Under the pieces are notes generated by a model that was not told where the DNA came from, ran no database searches, and saw only the letters and a list, made by a program, of their open reading frames with translations. Source: Acidobacteriota bacterium (GTDB taxonomy: Bacteria; Acidobacteriota; Vicinamibacteria; Vicinamibacterales; SCN-69-37). Taken from it: DNA of 40,118 nucleotides. Numbering within the stretch: position 1 is the stretch's first letter; each line of letters begins with the position of its first letter. The DNA lies in NCBI GenBank assembly GCA_004297655.1, contig SCUN01000192.1:1-40118 (forward strand), read 5' to 3'. This document shows positions 9,700 to 19,457 of this stretch, in pieces. The translations under genes and the position numbers were made by a program.

Positions 9700-10581
9700 A
9701 TGCCGTCACTGATTGACATGCGCCGGCGCCTCCGCGCCGTCAAATCGACGCAGCAGATCACCAAGGCGTTGAAGATGGTGGCGGCGTCGAAGCTGCGCCG
9801 CGCGCAGGAGAAAGTCGTCGCCACGCGGCCGTTCGCCATACAGGCGAAGCGCGTGCTGGCGAGCATCGCGTCGCGCGTGGACTCGGCGGCGCATCCGCTG
9901 CTCGAGCGGCGCGCCGGCGCGGCCACCGGCAACACGCTCATCATCGTCGTGGCGTCGGATCGCGGATTGTGCGGCAGCTTCAACACCAACATCGCCAAAG
10001 CCGTCGCGGGTTTCCTCCGCGAGAACAAGGGCCGGACGATGGCGCTGGGACTGGTTGGGCGAAAGAGCCGGGATCTGCTCGGCCGCCGCGGGTTCCCGGT
10101 GCGGTTCGAGTACGTGAATCTGCCGAAGGCGATCGGCGTGGCGGACGCGGAAGCGATCGTGGCGCCGGCGATCGAGGATTTTCTGGCCGGCAAGATCGAC
10201 AGCGTGCATCTCGTCTACAACGAGTTCAAGTCGGTCATCTCGCAGAAGGTCGTCATGGAGCAGCTGCTCCCGATGGCCCCAATCGAGACGCCATCGGACG
10301 CCGCGCAACCGGCGGCCGGCGAAGCGACTGAGTATTTGTACGAGCCGTCGGCGGAGCGGATCTTCGACATTCTGTTGAAGCGTCTGGTCGAGGCGCAGGT
10401 GTTGCGCGCGCTCGTCGAGTCGAACGCGGCGTTCTATGCGGCGCAGATGACGGCCATGGACGCGGCGACGCGCAACTCGGCCGAGATGCTGAGCAGCCTG
10501 ACCCTGCAGATGAACAAGATCCGCCAGGCGGCGATTACGCGGGAAATTATCGAAGTGGTTTCGGGCGCCCAGGCGCTGTAG
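9700..10581 (+). CDS. atpG: ATP synthase F1 subunit gamma
   Basis: The 293-residue central rotor shaft. The N-terminal helix (MRRLRAVKSTQQITKALKMVAASKLRRAQE), the central SDRGLCGSFNTNI motif (about 86-98) and the C-terminal helix (MNKIRQAAITREIIEVVSGAQAL) together form the coiled-coil axle typical of the family. The ATG lies 2 bp after atpA. The gap of 42 bp to atpD is occupied almost entirely by a TCACAAG-type repeat, which is unusual inside an otherwise tight operon. Confidence 0.97.
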   Translation: MPSLIDMRRRLRAVKSTQQITKALKMVAASKLRRAQEKVVATRPFAIQAKRVLASIASRVDSAAHPLLERRAGAATGNTLIIVVASDRGLCGSFNTNIAKAVAGFLRENKGRTMALGLVGRKSRDLLGRRGFPVRFEYVNLPKAIGVADAEAIVAPAIEDFLAGKIDSVHLVYNEFKSVISQKVVMEQLLPMAPIETPSDAAQPAAGEATEYLYEPSAERIFDILLKRLVEAQVLRALVESNAAFYAAQMTAMDAATRNSAEMLSSLTLQMNKIRQAAITREIIEVVSGAQAL

Positions 10582-12069
<1,488 letters not shown>

Positions 12070-12495
12070 ATGGCGATCCCGAAGAGCCTTCGGCTGGAAT
12101 TCGTCACCCCCGAGCGGGCGATCGCCCACGAGGACGTGGACGAAGTGGAACTGCCGGGCGAGCAGGGCTTCTTCGCCGTGCTGCCGGGGCACGCGCCGCT
12201 CCTGGCCGCGCTCAAGACGGGACCGATCTGGTACCGCAAGGGGAACGACAAGCACTTCGCGTTCATCTCCGGCGGATTCACCGAGGTGACCGCGGATCGC
12301 GTCAGCGTGCTGGCGCAGGTGGCCGAGCGCGCGGAAGACATCGACATCGCCCGCGCGGAAGCGTCCAAGCGGCGTGCCGAAGAACGTTTGAGTAAACCCA
12401 CACTGGCCGACTTCGATGCGGAGCGAGCCCGGATTGCGATGTTGCGCGCTTTGACCCGGTTGCAGGTCGCGCGGCATTCGCGAACGCGCGGGTGA
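12070..12495 (+). CDS. atpC: ATP synthase F1 subunit epsilon
   Basis: The 141-residue rotor subunit that can inhibit ATP hydrolysis. The N-terminal beta sandwich contains LEFVTPERAIAHEDVDEVELPGEQGFFAVLPGHAPLLAAL, the usual signature. The C-terminal two-helix region includes AEDIDIARAEASKRRAEERL. The ATG directly follows the atpD stop. A PP2C phosphatase gene begins 10 bp later, so the operon may continue beyond the ATP synthase genes. Confidence 0.95.
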   Translation: MAIPKSLRLEFVTPERAIAHEDVDEVELPGEQGFFAVLPGHAPLLAALKTGPIWYRKGNDKHFAFISGGFTEVTADRVSVLAQVAERAEDIDIARAEASKRRAEERLSKPTLADFDAERARIAMLRALTRLQVARHSRTRG

Positions 12496-12505
12496 CGCGC
12501 AGACT

Positions 12506-13279
12506 TTGATCACAATCCTGACAGCCGTTGCCACCCATCCGGGCATGCGCCGGGAGGGCAACGAGGACGCGTATTGCGTTCGCGCCGATCTCGGCTTGTA
12601 CCTCGTCGCCGACGGCATGGGCGGCCACGCCGCCGGCGAAGTGGCGTCGCGGCTGGCGACCGAGACGATCGAGGGCGTGATTCGCGACACGCGTAACGCC
12701 GACGTCAACAGCACGTGGCCGATGCCGTTCGACACATCGCTCAGCATCAACGGCAATCGCCTCAAGACGGCGTTTCACATGGCGAACCGCCGTCTCACGT
12801 CGGCCATGGAAGGCGACGAACACCTGCGGGGCATGGCGACGACGGTGGCCGCCATGCTGATTGCGGGCGCGAAGGGCACGATCGCGCACGTCGGGGACAG
12901 CCGCGTGTACCGCCTTCGCGGCGGCGAGCTGTCCGTGCTGACCGAAGATCATTCGTGGGTGAACGAACAGGTGCGCGCCGGCCGGCTGACCGACAACGAC
13001 GCCCGCCGCCACCCCTGGCGCAACGTCGTCACGCGCGCCATCACCGGCGGTGACGATCCGGCGCCTGACGTGCAGGAAGTGCAACTGGCCGCCGGCGATC
13101 GTCTGCTGATCTGTTCCGACGGGCTTTCCTCCGTTGTTTCTCCCGACGAGATCCAGCTGTTACTGGCCGACGGCGCGCCGCCCGAGGCCACGGCGGCGGC
13201 GCTCATTGACGCCGCCAACGAGGCCGGCGGACCGGATAACATCACGGTCGTGATCATCGACGTGGAGTCCGCTGCCTGA
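12506..13279 (+). CDS. PP2C-family serine/threonine protein phosphatase
   Basis: A 257-residue soluble PPM/PP2C phosphatase, a metal-dependent enzyme that reverses Ser/Thr phosphorylation by Hanks-type kinases. The ordered motifs are GMRREGNEDAY (metal Asp), LYLVADGMGGHAAGEVAS, GMATTVAAML, AHVGDSRVYRLRGGELSVLTEDHSWV, LLICSDGLS and GGPDNITVVIID, a full set, so it should be active. A TTG start is used because it gives the standard N-terminus; ATG 12545 would remove the first beta strand. Its TGA overlaps the wzm ATG by one base (TGATG), suggesting coupling with the exporter. No partner kinase is in the window. Confidence 0.93.
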   Translation: MITILTAVATHPGMRREGNEDAYCVRADLGLYLVADGMGGHAAGEVASRLATETIEGVIRDTRNADVNSTWPMPFDTSLSINGNRLKTAFHMANRRLTSAMEGDEHLRGMATTVAAMLIAGAKGTIAHVGDSRVYRLRGGELSVLTEDHSWVNEQVRAGRLTDNDARRHPWRNVVTRAITGGDDPAPDVQEVQLAAGDRLLICSDGLSSVVSPDEIQLLLADGAPPEATAAALIDAANEAGGPDNITVVIIDVESAA

Positions 13280-14073
13280 TGTGGCAGAACCTCGCTCGGC
13301 TCTTGCGGTACCGAGGGCTGATCCAGAGCCTGGTCTCGCGTGAACTGAAAGCCCGCTACCGCGGATCGGTGCTTGGGTTCTTCTGGTCGTTCGTCAACCC
13401 GCTGCTGCTCATCGGTATCTACTCGTTTGTCTTCGCGACGATCATGAAGACCGACGAAAAGGAAACGAAGCCGTTTGCCGTCTTCATGTTTTGCGGCATC
13501 CTGCCGTGGACGTGGTTCTCGGCATCGCTGCTTGAGGGCTCGGCCTCGCTGATTGCCGGGGGCAACCTCATCAAGAAGGTGTTGTTTCCCGCGGAAGTCC
13601 TCCCGATCGTGGCGGTCTTCTCGAACATGATCCATTTTCTTCTGGGCCTGCCAATCCTGGCGGGGTTCATGATCTACAACTCGCACATGCCCGTGGGCGC
13701 AAACCTCGCGTGGTTTCCGGTGATCGTGCTTGTGCAGCTCGTCTTCACGCTGGGCTGCGTGCTGGTGCTGTCGGCGCTGACGGTGCACTTTCGGGATCTC
13801 CGGGACTTGCTGGCGAATCTGTTGACGCTGTGGTTCTTCGCCACGCCCATCATCTATCCGTACTTCCGCGAGGGCGTGAAGGAGTACTCGGCGATCTTCA
13901 AGCCGAATCCGTTCTTCCATCTCGTGGTGTCCTACCAGGAGAGCCTTTTCTTTCAGGGGCCGCTGGGCCACTGGCCGTCGCTGCTGTTGCTGGGCGGCCT
14001 CTCGATTCTCTTCTTCCTCGCGGCTTACTGGCTGTTTGACCGGCTCCGCGATTCGTTCGCCGAGGTCGTGTAA
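13279..14073 (+). CDS. wzm: Polysaccharide/O-antigen ABC exporter, permease (Wzm-type)
   Basis: A 264-residue ABC-2 type membrane protein that forms the channel for moving undecaprenyl-linked polysaccharide across the inner membrane. The N-terminus LVSRELKARYRGSVLGFFWSFVNPLL is the typical amphipathic coupling region, followed by about six membrane segments, a PWTWFSASLLEGSASLIAGGNLIKKVLFPAEVLP loop, and the FATPIIYPYF motif. The next gene is the matching ATPase with a carbohydrate-binding C-domain, which points to glycan rather than drug export. It overlaps both neighbours by a single base. No glycosyltransferases are in the window. Confidence 0.93.
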   Translation: MWQNLARLLRYRGLIQSLVSRELKARYRGSVLGFFWSFVNPLLLIGIYSFVFATIMKTDEKETKPFAVFMFCGILPWTWFSASLLEGSASLIAGGNLIKKVLFPAEVLPIVAVFSNMIHFLLGLPILAGFMIYNSHMPVGANLAWFPVIVLVQLVFTLGCVLVLSALTVHFRDLRDLLANLLTLWFFATPIIYPYFREGVKEYSAIFKPNPFFHLVVSYQESLFFQGPLGHWPSLLLLGGLSILFFLAAYWLFDRLRDSFAEVV

Positions 14074-15407
14074 TGAAGACCGCGCCGGCGATCGAGCTCG
14101 TTGACGTCACCAAGATCTACCGGCGTTACGGCGGAAAACAGTACGCGACGCTGAAGAGCGCGCTCCTCCAGCGTTCCATCCTTCGGGAAATGAACCCGAA
14201 GGACACGTTCCAGGCGCTGAAGAACGTCTCGTTCAACGTGCCGGCCGGTTCAACGTTCGCGGTGGTCGGCCGAAACGGTTCCGGCAAGAGCACCGCGCTC
14301 AAGCTCGTCGCCGGCATCACGAAGCCGACGAGCGGCACCGTCAGCGTCACCGGCCGGATCTCGGCGCTGATCGAGCTCGGCGCGGGATTTCACCCGGAGA
14401 TTTCCGGCCGAGAGAATGTTTTCATCAACGGCATCATGCTCGGTCTCTCGAAGCGCGAAGTCGCGGAACGCTTCGACGAGATCGTGGAGTTCGCCGAGCT
14501 GAAGGACTTCATCGACGCGCCGGTCAAGACCTACTCGTCCGGCATGTACATGCGGTTGGGCTTTGCCGTGGCGATCCATGTCGACCCCGACGTGCTGCTG
14601 GTCGATGAAGTGCTTGCGGTTGGCGACGAGGGCTTCACGCACAAGTGCCTCGACAAGTTTTCTGAATTCAAGCGACGCGGCAAGACGATCCTGCTCGTCA
14701 CGCACTCGCTCGGTTTGGTCGAGCGGTTCTGCGACGAGGCCATCTGGCTCGATCATGGCGAGAAGCTGGCTGAGGGCGATCCCAAGCGCGTGATCGGCGC
14801 GTACCTGATGGACGTCGAGTCGGCCGAAGAGGGCTATCTCGCGCAGGAAGACGCGAAGGCCAAAGAAGAGGTCGCGGAGGATAAGGGGTCAGTCCCTGAA
14901 GTTCAGGGACAGACCCCATCCGAACCCCAGAACATGTTTCAGGCGAACGAGGGCCGCTGGGGATCCGGGGGCGTGACGATCACCGGCGTGACGCTTCGCG
15001 ACCAGACCGGCGAGGCCGGCCACGTGTTTCACAGCGGCGAGCCAATGTCGATCGAACTGGCCGTGAAGGCCGACAAGCCATGCGACGACTTTGTGTTCGG
15101 CATTGCGATGTTCAACACGGACGGCACCTGCGTGTACGGCACCAATACGGACATCGAGGGGTATGCCGCCGAGTCATTGATCAGCGAGGCGACCGTCAAT
15201 TTCGGGATTGAGGCGCTCGATTTGGTCGAAGGCACTTACAAGCTGGACGTCGCCGTGCATCGCAAGGACGGCGCGCCGTATGACTACCATCGGCTGCTTT
15301 ACACCTTCCGCGTCAAGTCGCGAACGAAGGACGCCGGCATCTACCGGCCGCGCCACCACTGGTCGTTCTCGGAGTCGGCAAGACTCAAGCGCACGACCGA
15401 GAACTAG
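14073..15407 (+). CDS. wzt: Polysaccharide/O-antigen ABC exporter, ATPase with C-terminal carbohydrate-binding domain (Wzt-type)
   Basis: A 444-residue protein. Residues about 1-245 are an ABC ATPase with Walker A GRNGSGKST (66-74), the SALIELGAGFHPEISGRENVF Q-loop region typical of glycan exporters, signature YSSGMYMRLGFAVA, Walker B LLVDEVLAVGD and an H-loop THSLG. Residues about 300-430 form a Wzt_C beta-sandwich (GVTITGVTLRDQ, FGIAMFNTDGTCVYGTNTDI) that recognises a capped glycan end. The linker contains KGSVPEVQGQTP, encoded by a 33-bp palindrome (14885-14917). It overlaps wzm by one base (TAATG). Carrying its own glycan-binding domain makes it a Wzt-like, not KpsT-like, ATPase. Confidence 0.94.
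   Translation: MKTAPAIELVDVTKIYRRYGGKQYATLKSALLQRSILREMNPKDTFQALKNVSFNVPAGSTFAVVGRNGSGKSTALKLVAGITKPTSGTVSVTGRISALIELGAGFHPEISGRENVFINGIMLGLSKREVAERFDEIVEFAELKDFIDAPVKTYSSGMYMRLGFAVAIHVDPDVLLVDEVLAVGDEGFTHKCLDKFSEFKRRGKTILLVTHSLGLVERFCDEAIWLDHGEKLAEGDPKRVIGAYLMDVESAEEGYLAQEDAKAKEEVAEDKGSVPEVQGQTPSEPQNMFQANEGRWGSGGVTITGVTLRDQTGEAGHVFHSGEPMSIELAVKADKPCDDFVFGIAMFNTDGTCVYGTNTDIEGYAAESLISEATVNFGIEALDLVEGTYKLDVAVHRKDGAPYDYHRLLYTFRVKSRTKDAGIYRPRHHWSFSESARLKRTTEN
14885..14917. repeat. 33-bp palindrome read in frame within the wzt linker
   Basis: The left arm (14885-14900, beginning GGGGTCAGTCCC) and right arm (14902-14917, ending GGGACAGACCCC) pair over 16 bp with a single mismatch around one central base. 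It encodes linker residues between the ATPase and carbohydrate-binding domains. Such a near-perfect palindrome is not needed for the protein and looks like an inserted short mobile repeat. Confidence 0.72.
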
Positions 15408-15416
15408 CGCCTATCC

Positions 15417-15878
15417 ATGACCCTCGACGCCGCCGTTCGCTATGTGAATGACATTCGCCGGCACGGCAAGATCGTCGTGTTCACGAATGGCGTGTTCGAC
15501 TTGCTGCATCCGGGACACGTGCGCTATCTCCAGGCCGCGCGCGCGCTGGGCGACGCGCTCGTCGTCGGCGTGAACTCGGACCGATCGGTGCGCGCCATCA
15601 AAGGACCGAGCCGGCCGATCACGCCCGAGGCCGAGCGCGTCGAGATTCTCTCCGCGCTCGCCTGTGTCGATGCCGCGGCGGTTTTCGATGAGGAGACGCC
15701 GGCGGACATCATCAAGGCCATTCAGCCGGACATTCTCGTGAAGGGCGCCGACTGGGCTGAGGACGCGATTGTGGGTCGAGACACCGTCGAAGCCAGGGGC
15801 GGACGCGTCGTGCGCATGCCGGTTGAAGAAGGCTGGTCGACGTCCAGCATCGTCAAGAGAATCGCCGGTCTAGAATAG
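15417..15878 (+). CDS. rfaE2: D-glycero-beta-D-manno-heptose 1-phosphate adenylyltransferase (RfaE2/HldE C-domain type)
   Basis: A 153-residue nucleotidyltransferase that makes ADP-heptose, a precursor of the LPS inner core or other heptose-containing glycans. It carries the cytidylyltransferase-fold motif [12 protein letters not shown] (HPGH at 31-34), [20 protein letters not shown], and the C-terminal [11 protein letters not shown], which corresponds to the ISTT-like motif. It is the stand-alone C-terminal half of the bifunctional E. coli HldE; the kinase domain must be elsewhere. It lies 9 bp after wzt and 4 bp before mfd, so cell-surface glycan genes and mfd share a transcription unit or at least tight packing. 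Confidence 0.92.
   Translation: MTLDAAVRYVNDIRRHGKIVVFTNGVFDLLHPGHVRYLQAARALGDALVVGVNSDRSVRAIKGPSRPITPEAERVEILSALACVDAAAVFDEETPADIIKAIQPDILVKGADWAEDAIVGRDTVEARGGRVVRMPVEEGWSTSSIVKRIAGLE
15871..15876 (+). promoter_or_regulatory. Possible -10 box of a leaderless mfd promoter
   Basis: TAGAAT ends 6 nt before the TTG start of mfd and no Shine-Dalgarno is present. The same hexamer at the same distance precedes rsmG. No convincing -35 hexamer is seen, so confidence is low. Confidence 0.3.
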
Positions 15879-15882
15879 AAGT

Positions 15883-18800
15883 TTGCTCCACCCGTCCGGA
15901 TCGCTCGCCTTCAGATCGCTGCTGAAATCGTCGGCGGCAGGGAGCGGTCTGTCCCGATCCGCCAATTCGATATCCGGCCTGACGCCGCCGGCCGCCGCAT
16001 ATTTCACGGCGATCGCATCGCTCGACGGGCCGGTGTTTCTGGTCGTGCCCGCCGACGTCGACGTCGAGCAGTTTGTCGCCGATACACGGTTCTTCGTCAG
16101 TGCACTTCAAGGACTCAGCGACGCGGCGGCGAGCGAGCAGGTGCGGCCGTTTCCGTCGCAGGAAGTCGATCCCTATCGCGGCCTGACGCCGCATCTCGAA
16201 GTCGCGTCGGCCCGTGCGCGCGCGCTCTTCGCGCTCGCCGCCCGAACCGCGAAGGTCGTGATCGCCTCGTCGAGGGCGCTCATCCCGACGCTCAGCGCGC
16301 CGGAACGATTTGCCTCGGCCGGCGGCTTCCTCCGGCCCGGCGATGAGATCGCGCCCGGCGATCTCGGCGGGCGACTGGCCCGCGCAGGCTTCACGCCCCA
16401 GGATCCAGTGGACGAGCACGGCGAATTCTTCGTGCGCGGCGGCGTTGTCGATATCTATCCAACGTCGGAAGCACAGCCCGTTCGGCTCGAGTTCATCGGC
16501 GACACCATCGAATCGCTTCGACGCTACGACGCGGCGACGCAACGCTCGCTCGTCTCGCTCGATCAGATTCAGATCATCCCGCAGCGCGAACTCGTCGAGG
16601 ACCCGTCGGCTCCCGACGATCCGACCCGGGCGGATCGCAGTTCGCACGTCATCGACTACGTGCGCCTCGCGGGCGCGCAAGTGCTGACGTTCGAACTCGA
16701 CGACATCGACGCGCGCGGCCGCGAGCTGGAAGAGCAGTGGCGGAAGAGCGCAGACGAAGCGATCGGACGCGGCCGCAATGCGCCTCCGCTCGAGCAATTG
16801 GCGCTTCCCTGGGCCACGATCGCTCCCTGGCTTAAGTCCGGTCGCCACATCACGCAATTGGCGCTGGACGACGCCGGCGGCGTGGCGCATGTGTCGTGTC
16901 AGCCGTCGCCCGAATTCAAGGGCCGGATTGCCGAATGGGTCGATGAGATTCGGTCCGCGCGAAGCCGCAACGAGACGGTCGTGTTCGTCGCCGCGTCCAC
17001 CGGCCGCGCCGAGCGCACCATCGAAGTCCTGGCGGACTACGAAATCCGCGCACGCGCAGTCGGGGAGTCGGACGATCTCTTCGCGACGGCCGTGCTCGTC
17101 ACGACGGGGCAGCTCTCGAAGGGGTTCAGGCTTCCGGGTTCAGGGTTCCAGATCTACAGCGAGTCCGATCTCTTCGAAGAAGATCGCCGGGTTCACGAGC
17201 GGCGCAAGTCCGCGACGAGCACCTTCCTCTCCGACTTCCGCGATCTCAAGGTCGGCGATCTGGTCGTTCACGTAGACAACGGCATCGGCCGGTTTGTCGG
17301 ATTGAAGCAGATCGGCGTCGGCGGTCCCGGCTCCGAAGCGCACGAGTTCATGGAGCTGCGCTACGCCGGCGAGGACAAGCTCTTCGTGCCCGTCGAGCGC
17401 CTCGATCTCGTGCAGAAATACACCGGCGGCTCGGCGCCGGCGCTCGACCGTCTGGGCGGCACGACCTGGGAGAAGGCAAAGACGCGCGTCAAGAAAGCGA
17501 TGCGCGACATGGCGGAGGAGCTGCTCAAGCTCTACGCCGCGCGAAAAGCCGCCGGCGGCTACGCCTTCAGCGTTGACACCCACTGGCAGCAGGAGTTCAA
17601 CGACGCGTTCGAGTACGACCTGACGCCCGACCAACAATCGGCGATCGCCGACATCACCCGGGACATGGAATCCGGCATCGCGATGGACCGGCTCCTCTGC
17701 GGCGATGTCGGCTATGGCAAGACGGAGGTGGCGATGCGCGCCGCTTTCAAAGCGGTGATGGACGGCAAGCAAGTCGCGTTTCTGGCGCCGACGACCGTCC
17801 TCGCGTTTCAGCACGAGCGCACGCTGCGAGAGCGATTCGCCGGGTTCCCGGTTCGCATCGACATGGTCAGCCGGTTCCGCTCCAAACAGGAACAAAAGGA
17901 GATCCTCGCCAAACTCGCCGCCGGCCAGCTCGATATCATCGTCGGCACCCACCGGATTCTCTCGAAGGACGTGATCTTCAAGGATCTCGGCCTGCTCGTC
18001 GTCGACGAGGAACAACGATTCGGCGTGACGCACAAGGAGCGCATCAAGCAGATGCGCAAGCGTGTCGATGTGTTGACGATGACCGCGACGCCGATTCCGA
18101 GAACGCTGAATATGTCGTTGGCCGGTATTCGCGACATGTCGGTCATCGAGACGCCGCCGCGGGATCGGCTGTCCATTCAGACGCACGTGGTTCGGTTCGA
18201 TCAGGATGTGATCCAAAAGGCCATTGGCAACGAGCTCGAGCGTGGCGGGCAGGTCTTCTTCGTTCACAACCGAGTCGAGTCGATCTTCTCGATCGCCAAT
18301 CTCATCACGCGCCTGGTGCCGAATGCCCGGGTGGTCGTGGGCCACGGACAGATGGGCGACGATGAGCTGGAACGGGTGATGGTCGATTTCGTCGCGAAGA
18401 AGTTCGACATTCTCGTGGCGACGACGATCATCGAGAACGGCCTCGATATTCCCAACGCGAACACAATCATCGTGAATCGCGCGGATCGATACGGGCTAGC
18501 GCAGCTCTACCAGCTGCGCGGACGCGTCGGCCGGGCCGATCGCCGGGCGTACGCCTACTTGCTCGTGCCGCCCGACGAGGCGCTCTCCCCGGTCGCGCGG
18601 CGCCGCCTGGCCGCGATTCGTGAGTTCAGCGATCTCGGCAGCGGGTTCCGCATTGCCGCGCTCGACCTGGAGATCCGCGGCGCCGGGAATCTCCTGGGTG
18701 GCGAGCAGAGCGGCCACATCGAAGCCGTCGGCTTCGACATGTACATGAAGCTGCTCGAAGACACGATCAAGCAGCTCAAGGGCGAAGACCTCGACGATGA

Positions 18801-19404
18801 GCGCCGCGCGACGGTGAATCTGCGGCTCGACTTCAAGATCGACGACAGCGTGATCAAGGACATGAACCAGCGGTTGTCGGTCTACCGGCGCATGGCCGCG
18901 GTCCGGTCGCTCGAGGAGCTGGATCGCCTGCTGGACGAGCTGCGCGACCGCTATGGCGCGCCATCCGAATCGATTCTGAATCTCGCCGAGTTCGCGCGCG
19001 TGCGCGTCATGGCGGACACCATCGGGCTCGAGAGCATCGAGCGCGAAGGCCAGATCGTGATGCTCAAGTTCCGGCCTGACGCCAAGCTCGATCCGGTCTG
19101 GCTGCTGAACGTCGTGAAGGCGCGCGGCGACCTGCTGCTGCTCCCGCCGGCGATCCTCAAACTCGACCTGGCCCGCCCCTCCGATCCGCCGGAGACGGCC
19201 CCCAGGGCCGTTTCGAGGTCTAAGAAGAGACCGGTGTCGACCACGACGTCCTGGTGGACCGCTCGGGCCAAGGCCGGGGAAGTAACCCCGGGCTTCAGCC
19301 GCGAGGCCATCCTGGCGCCGGGGGCCCTGGATCCACGGGCGGGAGACGGCCTTTTCGAGCGATTGGGCGACATTCTGGACGAGCTGACCCGCGGGGTCCG
19401 CTGA
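15883..19404 (+). CDS. mfd: Transcription-repair coupling factor Mfd
   Basis: A 1173-residue DNA translocase that removes stalled RNA polymerase and recruits UvrA. In order: an N-terminal UvrB-like region (PFPSQEVDPYRGLTPHLEV, about 88-107); the RNA-polymerase-interacting CarD-like domain (LKVGDLVVHVDNGIGRFVGL, from about 456); a RecG-like SF2 motor with Walker A GDVGYGKTE (607-615), DEEQ box (708-711), and TMTATPIPRTL; then QLRGRVGRADRRAYAYLL and a TRCF C-terminal domain. A TTG start gives a plausible N-terminus, 4 bp after rfaE2. The last about 70 codons are Pro/Ala/Arg-rich and diverge from the usual end; they include a CCGGGG/CCCCGG hairpin (19274-19291). Confidence 0.96.
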   Translation: MLHPSGSLAFRSLLKSSAAGSGLSRSANSISGLTPPAAAYFTAIASLDGPVFLVVPADVDVEQFVADTRFFVSALQGLSDAAASEQVRPFPSQEVDPYRGLTPHLEVASARARALFALAARTAKVVIASSRALIPTLSAPERFASAGGFLRPGDEIAPGDLGGRLARAGFTPQDPVDEHGEFFVRGGVVDIYPTSEAQPVRLEFIGDTIESLRRYDAATQRSLVSLDQIQIIPQRELVEDPSAPDDPTRADRSSHVIDYVRLAGAQVLTFELDDIDARGRELEEQWRKSADEAIGRGRNAPPLEQLALPWATIAPWLKSGRHITQLALDDAGGVAHVSCQPSPEFKGRIAEWVDEIRSARSRNETVVFVAASTGRAERTIEVLADYEIRARAVGESDDLFATAVLVTTGQLSKGFRLPGSGFQIYSESDLFEEDRRVHERRKSATSTFLSDFRDLKVGDLVVHVDNGIGRFVGLKQIGVGGPGSEAHEFMELRYAGEDKLFVPVERLDLVQKYTGGSAPALDRLGGTTWEKAKTRVKKAMRDMAEELLKLYAARKAAGGYAFSVDTHWQQEFNDAFEYDLTPDQQSAIADITRDMESGIAMDRLLCGDVGYGKTEVAMRAAFKAVMDGKQVAFLAPTTVLAFQHERTLRERFAGFPVRIDMVSRFRSKQEQKEILAKLAAGQLDIIVGTHRILSKDVIFKDLGLLVVDEEQRFGVTHKERIKQMRKRVDVLTMTATPIPRTLNMSLAGIRDMSVIETPPRDRLSIQTHVVRFDQDVIQKAIGNELERGGQVFFVHNRVESIFSIANLITRLVPNARVVVGHGQMGDDELERVMVDFVAKKFDILVATTIIENGLDIPNANTIIVNRADRYGLAQLYQLRGRVGRADRRAYAYLLVPPDEALSPVARRRLAAIREFSDLGSGFRIAALDLEIRGAGNLLGGEQSGHIEAVGFDMYMKLLEDTIKQLKGEDLDDERRATVNLRLDFKIDDSVIKDMNQRLSVYRRMAAVRSLEELDRLLDELRDRYGAPSESILNLAEFARVRVMADTIGLESIEREGQIVMLKFRPDAKLDPVWLLNVVKARGDLLLLPPAILKLDLARPSDPPETAPRAVSRSKKRPVSTTTSWWTARAKAGEVTPGFSREAILAPGALDPRAGDGLFERLGDILDELTRGVR

Positions 19405-19457
19405 GTGGCGCCGGGTCGCCTTGGCAAGCTAACATATTGACCAGTAGGAACTTACCC

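Noticed and set aside
17121-17155. GGGTTCAGGGTTCCA stretch inside mfd resembling intergenic simple repeats
   Set aside because: It encodes the expected GFRLPG...YSESDLF segment with no insertion relative to the family, so it is ordinary coding sequence.
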